In this document: one piece after another, positions 15,711-22,173 of the stretch
How positions within the stretch are numbered: the first letter of the stretch is position 1
Layout: each line of letters begins with the position of its first letter
Origin: an uncultured Bacteroidales bacterium
GTDB taxonomy: Bacteria > Bacteroidota > Bacteroidia > Bacteroidales > F082
NCBI GenBank assembly: GCA_947303395.1
Contig: CAMYYD010000014.1
Location: 1-53,583, forward strand
Direction: 5' to 3'
Length of the DNA stretch: 53,583 bases
The notes under the pieces: model-generated
Told to the model about the DNA's origin: nothing
What the model saw: the letters and a program-made list of their open reading frames with translations, nothing else
Databases searched by the model: none
Position numbers and translations under genes: made by a program

Positions 15711-17792
15711 ATGGATAACAATCAGTTTAACAATCAACAAAACGGACAGGAGAAGGCTCTCGACAGGTTTGCGCGAAACCTCAATGCACTTGCAGAAAAA
15801 GGCAAGCTAGACCCAGTCATTGGCCGTGATGAGGAGATTCGTCGAGTGCTTCAGATTCTGTCGAGGCGTACCAAGAACAACCCTATATTAATAGGTGAGC
15901 CTGGAGTGGGTAAGACGGCAATCGCTGAGGGCTTGGCGCAGCGTATTGTGAGCGGCGACGTGCCTGAAAACCTGAAGTCGAAGAAGGTGTATTCCCTTGA
16001 TATGGGCGCACTTATTGCAGGCGCAATGTACAAAGGCGAGTTTGAGGAACGTCTGAAATCAGTCATCAAAGAAGTGGTCGAAAGCGAAGGCGAGGTGATA
16101 CTTTTCATCGATGAGATACACACTTTGGTGGGCGCTGGCGGCGGTCAAGGCGCTATGGATGCCGCAAACATCTTGAAGCCTGCATTGGCTCGTGGTGAAT
16201 TGCGTGCAATAGGTGCAACAACCCTCAACGAATATCAGAAATATTTCGAGCAGGATAAGGCTCTGGAGCGTCGTTTCCAGATCGTGATGATCGACGAGCC
16301 TGACGAGCAGTCAGCAATATCGATTTTGCGTGGTCTGAAAGAGAAATATGAGACACATCACCAGGTTCGTATCCTCGACGAGGCTATCATCGCTGCTGTG
16401 GATTTGTCAATTCGTTACATTTCCGACCGCTTCTTGCCAGACAAGGCTATCGACTTGATTGATGAGGCTGCTTCACGTCTGCGTTTGCAGATAAATTCGG
16501 TTCCAGAGGAACTTGAAGATGTACAGCGTAAGATTCGTCAGCTTGAGATTGAGCGCGAGGCTATCAAACGTGAGAATGATAAGAAGAAAGTAGAGGAATT
16601 AACCAAGAATATCAACGAGTTAGATAAGGAACGCCAAGATATTCAGAAACGTTGGGAGACCGAGCGAGGCTTTGTGGAGAAGATTCAGCGCGAGAAGAAA
16701 AATATCGAGCAATACAAATACCAAGCAACTGTTGCTGAACGTGAAGGTAATTATGGTAAAGTTGCAGAATTGCGGTACGGTAAGATTGCCGAATCTGAGG
16801 CCGCAATCGCCAAAGCAAAAGAGCAACTTGTTAAGGTTCAAGGAGATAACCCATTGGTTGACGAGGAAGTCTCTGCCGACGATGTGGCTGAAATCGTATC
16901 ACGTTGGACTGGAATTCCGGTTCATAAGATGATGCAAAGCGAGCGTGAAAAGCTTCTGAATCTTGAAACTGAATTGCACAAACGTGTAGTTGGACAAGAC
17001 GATGCAATCGCTGCTGTTTCTGACGCTATCAGAAGGAGCAGGGCAGGCTTGCAGGATTCGAAACGACCAATCGGTTCGTTCATCTTCCTGGGAACCACCG
17101 GTGTCGGTAAAACCGAGCTGGCAAAGGCTTTGGCGGAGTTCCTGTTCGACAACGAGAACAACATGGTTCGTATCGATATGTCGGAGTATCAGGAACGTCA
17201 CACCGTGTCGCGTTTAATCGGTGCGCCTCCAGGATATGTTGGCTACGAAGAAAGTGGCCAACTTACTGAAGCTGTGCGTCGTAAGCCATATTCGGTGGTG
17301 CTTCTCGACGAGATTGAAAAGGCTCATCCAGATGTGTTCAACATCTTGCTGCAAGTCTTGGACGATGGCCGTCTGACCGACAACAAAGGCCGTTTGGTCG
17401 ACTTCAAAAACACCATCATCATCATGACCTCGAACGTGCCTGAAAGTGATTTGAGAAATCACTTCCGTCCTGAGTTCCTGAACCGTATCGATGATATCAT
17501 TGTGTTTAAGCAACTCACTGAGGAACAGATTGTTAGCGTTGTCGCAATGCAGTTCAACAAGGTTAAGGAGATGTTGAAACCTAACGGCATAGACATTAAC
17601 ATGACCGACGCTGCAATGAAGTACATGGCAAAGATCAGCTACGACCCGCAGTACGGCGCCCGACCAGTCAAACGTATGATGCAGCGTGAAATGCTCAATG
17701 AACTCTCGCGCATGATCATCGCCGACAAGGTCAACAAAGACAAGCCGATTACGGTTGATTTCGACGGCAACGGGTTAGTGTTCAAGAACTAA
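15711..17792 (+). CDS. clpB: ClpB-type AAA+ disaggregase lacking the N domain
   Basis: A 693-residue two-ring AAA+ protein (full-length ClpB is about 860). After a 14-residue Asn/Gln-rich start it enters directly at [16 protein letters not shown], the linker that normally follows the N domain. NBD1 has GEPGVGKTA (62-70), pore loop [12 protein letters not shown] and [13 protein letters not shown]; a coiled-coil M domain (about 270-385) marks ClpB rather than ClpA/C; NBD2 has GTTGVGKTE (about 461-469) and [13 protein letters not shown]. After IMTSN (571-575) the chain goes through [14 protein letters not shown], about 20 residues shorter than the E. coli ClpB I can compare from memory. ClpB with DnaK rescues aggregated proteins. 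No N-domain coding is found upstream in any frame, and a strong ribosome site marks this start. Confidence 0.9.
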   Translation: MDNNQFNNQQNGQEKALDRFARNLNALAEKGKLDPVIGRDEEIRRVLQILSRRTKNNPILIGEPGVGKTAIAEGLAQRIVSGDVPENLKSKKVYSLDMGALIAGAMYKGEFEERLKSVIKEVVESEGEVILFIDEIHTLVGAGGGQGAMDAANILKPALARGELRAIGATTLNEYQKYFEQDKALERRFQIVMIDEPDEQSAISILRGLKEKYETHHQVRILDEAIIAAVDLSIRYISDRFLPDKAIDLIDEAASRLRLQINSVPEELEDVQRKIRQLEIEREAIKRENDKKKVEELTKNINELDKERQDIQKRWETERGFVEKIQREKKNIEQYKYQATVAEREGNYGKVAELRYGKIAESEAAIAKAKEQLVKVQGDNPLVDEEVSADDVAEIVSRWTGIPVHKMMQSEREKLLNLETELHKRVVGQDDAIAAVSDAIRRSRAGLQDSKRPIGSFIFLGTTGVGKTELAKALAEFLFDNENNMVRIDMSEYQERHTVSRLIGAPPGYVGYEESGQLTEAVRRKPYSVVLLDEIEKAHPDVFNILLQVLDDGRLTDNKGRLVDFKNTIIIMTSNVPESDLRNHFRPEFLNRIDDIIVFKQLTEEQIVSVVAMQFNKVKEMLKPNGIDINMTDAAMKYMAKISYDPQYGARPVKRMMQREMLNELSRMIIADKVNKDKPITVDFDGNGLVFKN

Positions 17793-17811
17793 CGTCATTT
17801 CGACCACTTTA

Positions 17812-17848
17812 AACATCCATGGTTTTTACAAACTGTGGATGTTTTTTA
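17812..17848 (+). terminator. Intrinsic terminator of clpB
   Basis: Arms 17812-17825 and 17830-17843 pair over 14 positions (two G-U pairs) around a TTAC loop, followed by a T run. It ends the clpB transcript 20-50 bases after the stop and separates it from the accessory genes. Confidence 0.85.
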
Positions 17849-17889
17849 TTAATTTCTAACATGTGCTTCAAAATGGCACATGTTTGTTT

Positions 17890-17897
17890 TATCTTTG
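17890..17897 (+). promoter_or_regulatory. -7 element TATCTTTG before the YopX-like gene
   Basis: TATCTTTG followed by CA lies 19 bp before ATG 17917. It is a perfect TAnnTTTG match; the -33 region is weak. Confidence 0.55.
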
Positions 17898-17916
17898 CAG
17901 TGTTAAATAAAATTAT

Positions 17917-18633
17917 ATGGCTGCAAATAATAAAACCACAATGGTAATCAATGACAGAGTTCTAAAATCACTTTGTCAAGAATATCTCGTCGAAATCGGA
18001 TTCGGACTTTATGATGATCTTCCAAATATTAAAGTTCGCTATGTTGTAGAGACAAATAAGTTTGGTTACGCTTACTTCGGCGATTTCTTTTTCTTTGGCG
18101 ATGATTTTTACGTATGGGATGATGACGAAAGATGGAAAGACGGTCATAATCCGGATGTTGTTGAAGCTGTTTTTCAAGATAAACACGATCGTAGCGGTTA
18201 TGCTCATAGAGTGATTTTTGCGGGTATTGAAACCGAATTTGTCGACAGCAATGGTGAGCGAATTTTTACGGGTGACGTAATCAAATTGGAAGAATCTGTT
18301 GATTATGTGCAATATTATGCGGTTGGAGCGTGGGCGCACGAAGATGGTGTGGGCTCTTATTGCTTTATCCTTGACAATCATTATTTGCCTTTGGAAGACT
18401 GTGCTCGTCGGAATTATAAGATGACTCGTATGGGGACGGTTTTCTATCAGCTTGATGCCAGTGATTTTATGGAAGTAAATATGCGCACTATGCAGTTTAA
18501 CGGCTGGCGTGACACCTATGAAGATCGCCAACGTAAACTCCTAATGGCAAAATTCACTCCAAACTTCGATAAGGAAGAATGGAAGTATTCGGCATTGGAG
18601 ATTATCGGAGCGGAGTATAACTGGAAAGAATAA
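17917..18633 (+). CDS. Uncharacterised protein with a YopX-like segment
   Basis: A 238-residue soluble acidic protein rich in aromatic residues (FGYAYFGDFFFFGDDFYVWD near residues 49-68). The middle part RVIFAGIETEFVDSNGERIFTGDVIKLEE matches the pattern of YopX-family phage/accessory proteins, in which a D-x-N-G-x-x-I-x-x-G-D-V motif is the hallmark; the match is only over this motif. No catalytic residues are recognised. The gene has its own promoter, ends 31 bp before the nuclease-like gene, and lies in the accessory stretch between clpB and rpsP. Phage or plasmid ancestry is possible. Function unknown. Confidence 0.6.
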   Translation: MAANNKTTMVINDRVLKSLCQEYLVEIGFGLYDDLPNIKVRYVVETNKFGYAYFGDFFFFGDDFYVWDDDERWKDGHNPDVVEAVFQDKHDRSGYAHRVIFAGIETEFVDSNGERIFTGDVIKLEESVDYVQYYAVGAWAHEDGVGSYCFILDNHYLPLEDCARRNYKMTRMGTVFYQLDASDFMEVNMRTMQFNGWRDTYEDRQRKLLMAKFTPNFDKEEWKYSALEIIGAEYNWKE

Positions 18634-18640
18634 AAATTAT

Positions 18641-18648
18641 TATATTTG
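18641..18648 (+). promoter_or_regulatory. -7 element TATATTTG before the nuclease-WYL-exonuclease operon
   Basis: TATATTTG followed by CA matches TAnnTTTG and lies 16 bp before ATG 18665, just after the YopX-like stop codon. It suggests separate transcription of the next three genes. Confidence 0.5.
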
Positions 18649-18664
18649 CAAAAAAAAATTAATT

Positions 18665-19207
18665 ATGGGAAAAGACAATAAAAACATTGGATTATTCGGC
18701 GAAACTGCTGTGGCACTTGAATTAATTAAACTAGGTTATGATGTCATCAATATTAATAGTTCTATCCAAAATTATAAAAATGCTGATCTCATTGTCATGA
18801 ATTCAAAAACAGGCAAAAGTACCATGGTTCAAGTTAAATGTGGAACTACACATAACATTTTTGTCGGTTTTGTTTCTGAACTTGATGGAACCATTCCTGC
18901 TATTGATGAAAAGATAATATGCCCATGGGTGTTTGTTAAAGTTGACGACGATTACAACACAGAATTCTATGTTTTATCGGCTGATGAAGCAAAGACATTA
19001 ATCAAAGCAGGAAATGATTGGTATGTCCATGATTTTAATCGCCAATTGAAAGGTAAACCAATAGTTGGTATGGAAATTTCATGGCTTGAAGGTAAAAACA
19101 CAGATGCATCTTCAACTAATCTCAAAATTCAACACAAAGCTTTCAACAATCCTTTGGGTCACAATTCTATAAACAGATGGGATAAAATCAAAAGGTTATT
19201 AGAATAA
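18665..19207 (+). CDS. PD-(D/E)XK nuclease-like protein, uncharacterised
   Basis: A 180-residue soluble protein. Residues 8-60 carry the layout of the restriction-endonuclease-like fold: a first helix with GLFGETAVALELIKLGYDV (Glu13), then ADLIVMN with Asp41, and TMVQVKC with Gln56-x-Lys58. Together Glu13, Asp41 and Gln56/Lys58 match the PD-(D/E)XK catalytic set with the common Q-x-K variant. A second part (PWVFVKVDDDYNTEFYVLS) resembles the strand pattern found in related predicted nucleases. It is translated one base before a WYL regulator and a DEDDh exonuclease. It could be a DNA- or RNA-cleaving component of a defence or repair unit; no exact family is recognised. Confidence 0.6.
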   Translation: MGKDNKNIGLFGETAVALELIKLGYDVININSSIQNYKNADLIVMNSKTGKSTMVQVKCGTTHNIFVGFVSELDGTIPAIDEKIICPWVFVKVDDDYNTEFYVLSADEAKTLIKAGNDWYVHDFNRQLKGKPIVGMEISWLEGKNTDASSTNLKIQHKAFNNPLGHNSINRWDKIKRLLE

Positions 19208-19208
19208 T

Positions 19209-20123
19209 ATGTCAAAGAATCTCTTAAATAAATACGTTTGGCTCGTTGAGACTATTTACAAGGCGAAGTATATATCGCTGGAAGAAATAAACAAGCTTTG
19301 GCTTGAGGAGGATATGAGTGAAGGTGTGGAGATTCCTCGAAAGACCTTTAATACTTGGAAGAATCAAGCTGAGGAGTTGTTTGGAATTATTATAAGCTGC
19401 GAGCTCAAGGGAGGATACCATTATTATATTGAAAACGCTGACGATATCAAAAATGGCGGATTCCGAAATTGGTTGTTTGAATCGGTGTCGGTGGGCAATT
19501 GGCTACTTGAAAACAAAAGCCTAAGTAATCGCATCATTCTCGAGAATGTGCCGTCAGGGAAGGAGCATCTGGCTCGAATTCTTGAAGCGATGAAGAAAAG
19601 TGAAGTTGTCGAAATTACTTATAAAAGTTATTGGGAAGACGACGAAAAGACTTTAAAAGTGGCCCCGTATTGTGTGAAATTGTTCCGTCAGCGATGGTAT
19701 ATGGTAGCACGACGGTTTTTTGACGATAAAATCAGGATTTATTCTCTCGACAGAATTAAGCAATTGGCAGTTACGACTGAAAATTTCACATATCCAGATG
19801 ACTTTAGTCCAGAGAATTATTTTGAAGGTTTCTTTGGCATTATCAACATTAAGGATGTTCCTGTAGAAACTGTAGTGTTGAAAGTGGATGCCGGTCAGGC
19901 TAATTATATGCGAGCGTTGCCGTTGCATTCTTCACAAAAAGAAGTTGAGCGTAATATTTTCGGCAGTATTTTTACTTTAAAAATTTGTCCGACTTTCGAT
20001 TTTATTCAAGAAATCCTATGGAATGGAGATTCCGTTGAAGTACTTGAACCTCAATGGCTTAGAGTTGAAATGGCTGGAATTGTAAAGCGTTTGTGGGATA
20101 AATACAAAATTAAGAGGAGATGA
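19209..20123 (+). CDS. WYL-domain transcriptional regulator
   Basis: A 304-residue regulator. The N-terminal 80 residues look like a winged-helix DNA-binding region (IYKAKYISLEEINKLW, PRKTFNTWKNQAEELFG). Residues about 135-200 form the WYL domain with the core sequence RQRWYMVARRFFDD..RIYSLDRIKQL; here the signature WYL reads WYM. The C-terminal part holds the usual WCX-like extension. WYL proteins sense nucleic acid or nucleotide ligands and often control defence or DNA-repair genes. It starts one base after the nuclease-like stop and overlaps the exonuclease start by ATGA (20120-20123), so the three are co-translated. Confidence 0.82.
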   Translation: MSKNLLNKYVWLVETIYKAKYISLEEINKLWLEEDMSEGVEIPRKTFNTWKNQAEELFGIIISCELKGGYHYYIENADDIKNGGFRNWLFESVSVGNWLLENKSLSNRIILENVPSGKEHLARILEAMKKSEVVEITYKSYWEDDEKTLKVAPYCVKLFRQRWYMVARRFFDDKIRIYSLDRIKQLAVTTENFTYPDDFSPENYFEGFFGIINIKDVPVETVVLKVDAGQANYMRALPLHSSQKEVERNIFGSIFTLKICPTFDFIQEILWNGDSVEVLEPQWLRVEMAGIVKRLWDKYKIKRR

Positions 20124-20614
20124 AAGATTTCGCCGCTATCGATTTCGAAACAGCTAACTGCGAGCCGACTAGTGTTTGCAGCGTAGGAGTAGTTGTCGTT
20201 CGCGATGGCGTTTTTACTGATAGTTTTTATTCGCTGATACAGCCAGAACCGAATTATTACAACTATTGGAACACTCGTGTGCATGGCTTAACTAGGCGTG
20301 ATACCGAGAATGCGCTGGTGTTTCCATACGTTTGGGAACAAATAGAACCGCTAATTGAGGGACTACCTTTAGTGGCACATAACAGTCCGTTTGATGAAGG
20401 TTGCCTGAAAGCCGTTTTCCGTTGCTACCAAATGGATTATCCTGATTATCAGTTCTTTTGCACTTGTCGAGCTTCAAGAAAGCATTTCGGAAAGTTGCTT
20501 CCTAACCATCAGCTTCATACCGTGGCTGAAGCCTGCGGTTATCATCTTGAGAATCACCACCACGCGTTAGCCGATGCCGAAGCTTGCGCTTGGATAGCGA
20601 GGGAAATTTTATAA
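20120..20614 (+). CDS. DEDDh 3'-5' exonuclease (DnaQ-like)
   Basis: A 164-residue stand-alone exonuclease domain. All five catalytic positions are present: Asp8 and Glu10 in IDFET, Asp92 in AHNSPFD, and His147 with Asp152 in HHALAD. Stand-alone members degrade single-stranded DNA or RNA ends and are used in proofreading, repair or RNA trimming. It is coupled by a 4-bp overlap to the WYL regulator, which suggests shared function or control. It is distinct from the exonuclease fused to DnaE at 22174. Confidence 0.85.
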   Translation: MKDFAAIDFETANCEPTSVCSVGVVVVRDGVFTDSFYSLIQPEPNYYNYWNTRVHGLTRRDTENALVFPYVWEQIEPLIEGLPLVAHNSPFDEGCLKAVFRCYQMDYPDYQFFCTCRASRKHFGKLLPNHQLHTVAEACGYHLENHHHALADAEACAWIAREIL

Positions 20615-20652
20615 TTTTTAAAAAAAATGTTTTAGGTATCAAAAATAATTCC

Positions 20653-20660
20653 TATCTTTG
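20653..20660 (+). promoter_or_regulatory. -7 element TATCTTTG before the DUF4160/DUF2442 pair
   Basis: TATCTTTG followed by CAACGGG is a perfect -7 match 24 bp before ATG 20685. TTTA at 20631-20634, 18 bp upstream, is a weak -33 candidate. Confidence 0.6.
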
Positions 20661-20684
20661 CAACGGGATTAAAAATTAAAGTTT

Positions 20685-20957
20685 ATGCCTGAGATTTTTA
20701 GATTTTACGGATTCTCGTTCTTCTTTTATTCAAGAGAACACGAACCGATTCACGTACACGTTGAAGGTAACGGTGGTTATGCAAAATTTGATTGGGATGG
20801 TCAGGATTTTGTTTTGAAAGAACAACACAGCATCAAGGCGAGAGATTTGAAGAGAATAACAGAGGTGATTGATGCAAACAAAGACTTGATAGTCAAGTTC
20901 TGGAATGAAAAATTCGGTAACGAAGATGAAAATAACAAAGATCTGGTTCGACGATGA
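20685..20957 (+). CDS. DUF4160 protein, likely toxin-antitoxin partner
   Basis: A 90-residue protein with the DUF4160 pattern: FRFYGFSFFFYSREHEPIHVHVEG (the EPxHxHV core), GGYAKFDWDG and ARDLKRITEVI..NKDLIVKFWNE. DUF4160 genes are usually paired with DUF2442 genes and the pair has been proposed as a type II toxin-antitoxin module; which member is toxic is not settled. Here the next gene overlaps its end by 32 bp in another frame. Promoter at 20653. Confidence 0.85.
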   Translation: MPEIFRFYGFSFFFYSREHEPIHVHVEGNGGYAKFDWDGQDFVLKEQHSIKARDLKRITEVIDANKDLIVKFWNEKFGNEDENNKDLVRR

Positions 20958-21333
20958 GCATCTCATCGGAGAAGATGAAGATGGTAATGTTTACAAGCAA
21001 TCGCTTCTGTGGTATCAGAAACTGAAAGATGCCTCAGATGAGGAGAGAAAAGCGTTCTCTTTCGGTTTCGATGGTATCCATTGGCGAAATCTCGATGTTG
21101 ATGTTAGCTTCGAGAGCTTCCTATATGAAGATGCTGAACCGTCAACATTTCAAAGGTTTTTCCTTATTCATAAAGAAATTAATATTACAGAATTTGCGAA
21201 AATTGCAGGAATTAATGCGACTTTGCTAAGAAACTATATTAATGGTTTCAAAAAACCGTCAAAAGAACGCAAAAAAGAGATTTTGGAGAAAATCCATGAA
21301 ATAGGGAAACAATTCACGGAAACAACTTTCTAA
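20926..21333 (+). CDS. DUF2442 protein with C-terminal helix-turn-helix
   Basis: A 135-residue protein. Residues 1-60 match DUF2442 (KITKIWFDDEHLIGEDEDGN, WYQKLKDASDEERKAFSFG, WRNLDVDVSFESFL). Residues about 80-130 form an XRE-like helix-turn-helix (INITEFAKIAGINATLLRNY..GFKKPSKERKKEIL). The fusion suggests it binds DNA and autoregulates the pair, as an antitoxin would. ATG 20926 is chosen because the DUF2442 core begins MKITKIWFDDE; the ATG at 20905 lies deeper in the DUF4160 gene. The 3' end is followed by a G-free stretch and a terminator. Confidence 0.8.
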   Translation: MKITKIWFDDEHLIGEDEDGNVYKQSLLWYQKLKDASDEERKAFSFGFDGIHWRNLDVDVSFESFLYEDAEPSTFQRFFLIHKEINITEFAKIAGINATLLRNYINGFKKPSKERKKEILEKIHEIGKQFTETTF

Positions 21334-21388
21334 CTTTCAACTTTCCAACTACTCTACACTCTACACTCTCAACTCTAAACTAAAAAAA
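21320..21388 (+). repeat. G-free low-complexity spacer with CT/AC word repeats
   Basis: No G occurs on the plus strand over 69 bases, and short words recur (AACTTTC twice, CTACACT twice, CTCAACT). It spans the end of the DUF2442 gene and its 3' untranslated region just before the terminator. Confidence 0.7.
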
Positions 21389-21412
21389 GCACCGGTTTCC
21401 CAGTGCTTTTTT
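21382..21412. terminator. Bidirectional terminator between DUF2442 and rpsP
   Basis: AAAAAAAGCAC..GTGCTTTTTT forms a stem (21389-21406 core: GCAC, one mismatch, GG/CC, GTGC, TTTC loop) with A and T runs on the two sides, so it can end both the plus-strand DUF2442 transcript and the minus-strand rpsP transcript. Confidence 0.8.
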
Positions 21413-21436
21413 GTTGTTTTTGAATCTTTCGAAACA

Positions 21437-21982
21437 TTAAGCTTCAGCTGGTGCTTCTTCTGCTGCTGGAGCCTCTTCTGCAGGGGCTTCCTCAGCGTTC
21501 TCAGCTGCTGCTGCGGCTGCTGCCTCTGCCTGTTTCTTGGCGATAGCTTCAGCGCGAGCGGCGTTCACCTTGCTCTCAGCTTCGATTCTTGCCTTCTGGT
21601 CAGCTCTTGTCTTCTCGACTTTAGCCTTGACTTCCTGAGCTAACTTGGCTTCTTTTTCTTTCATCCATGTCTGGAATTTGACTTCAGCCTGTTCAGCTGT
21701 CATAGCGCCCTTCTGAACACCAATCATGAGGTGCTTCTTGAGCATAACGCCTTTCTTTGAAAGGATTGAACGGACTGTGTCGGTTGGCTGAGCACCCTTG
21801 TTTAACCAATCAAGAGCTTTGTCGAAATTCAAATTGATCTCAGCTGGAACTGTTACAGGATTGTAAGTTCCGATTTTTTCAATAAATCTACCATCACGAG
21901 GTGCGCGACCGTCTGCAATTACAATGTGATAGAAAGGCTGACCCTTTTTACCATGTCTCTGTAATCTGATTTTTGCTGGCAT
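21437..21982 (-). CDS. rpsP: 30S ribosomal protein S16 with long Ala/Glu tail
   Basis: A 181-residue protein. Residues 1-80 are the S16 core ([33 protein letters not shown]). Residues about 100-181 form a charged helix followed by an Ala/Glu/Pro-rich tail ([19 protein letters not shown]). Most bacterial S16 proteins are 80-100 residues; the extension is, from memory, usual in Bacteroidota. S16 helps assemble the 30S subunit. Transcribed alone, with a promoter at 22045-22078 and a hairpin at the predicted 5' end of the message. Confidence 0.97.
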   Translation of the reverse strand: MPAKIRLQRHGKKGQPFYHIVIADGRAPRDGRFIEKIGTYNPVTVPAEINLNFDKALDWLNKGAQPTDTVRSILSKKGVMLKKHLMIGVQKGAMTAEQAEVKFQTWMKEKEAKLAQEVKAKVEKTRADQKARIEAESKVNAARAEAIAKKQAEAAAAAAAENAEEAPAEEAPAAEEAPAEA

Positions 21983-22019
21983 AAAATTACTTTTTTAATT
22001 GATTTATAATTAGTTAACT

Positions 22020-22038
22020 CAAACCTACCCGAGGTTTG
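22020..22038 (-). promoter_or_regulatory. Hairpin at the 5' end of the rpsP transcript
   Basis: A perfect 7-bp inverted repeat CAAACCT-ACCCG-AGGTTTG lies a few bases after the likely transcription start and about 40 bases before the rpsP ATG. It may stabilise the message or act as a leader regulator; no known ribosomal-protein leader is recognised. Confidence 0.5.
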
Positions 22039-22044
22039 CGGGTG

Positions 22045-22078
22045 CAAAAGTACAAAAATTTTCAACATCTTTAACAAA
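22045..22078 (-). promoter_or_regulatory. rpsP promoter
   Basis: On the minus strand TTTG (22078-22075) and TACTTTTG followed by CA (22052-22045) are 22 bp apart, close to the TTTG / TAnnTTTG consensus. The transcript would have a leader of about 55-60 bases. Confidence 0.6.
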
Positions 22079-22113
22079 ATGAAAAAAATATATTTTCGTT
22101 TCAAAAAAATATT

Positions 22114-22121
22114 TATCTTTG
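22114..22121 (+). promoter_or_regulatory. -7 element TATCTTTG before dnaE
   Basis: A perfect TAnnTTTG match 52 bp before ATG 22174. An 18-bp palindrome begins six bases further downstream. Confidence 0.55.
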
Positions 22122-22126
22122 AAATC

Positions 22127-22144
22127 TGATTTTTCGAAAAATCA
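22127..22144. promoter_or_regulatory. Perfect 18-bp palindrome at the predicted dnaE transcription start
   Basis: TGATTTTTC/GAAAAATCA is fully self-complementary and overlaps the expected transcription start of dnaE. Position and symmetry suit an operator for a dimeric repressor; it could equally form a short hairpin in the leader. Confidence 0.5.
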
Positions 22145-22173
22145 CCCATTGATAATCAATAAAAACGCTTGAT

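Noticed and set aside
17883..17886. TTTG as the -33 element for the TATCTTTG at 17890
   Set aside because: It lies only 3 bp from the -7 element instead of 19-21, so it cannot serve as its partner.
17968..18531. 187-codon minus-strand frame opposite the YopX-like gene
   Set aside because: The plus frame has a promoter and normal start. The minus product is basic with no domain, typical of an antisense shadow.
20120..20614. Epsilon subunit (dnaQ) of DNA polymerase III
   Set aside because: DnaE already carries a fused exonuclease with all catalytic residues, and this gene is coupled to a WYL regulator rather than to replication genes.
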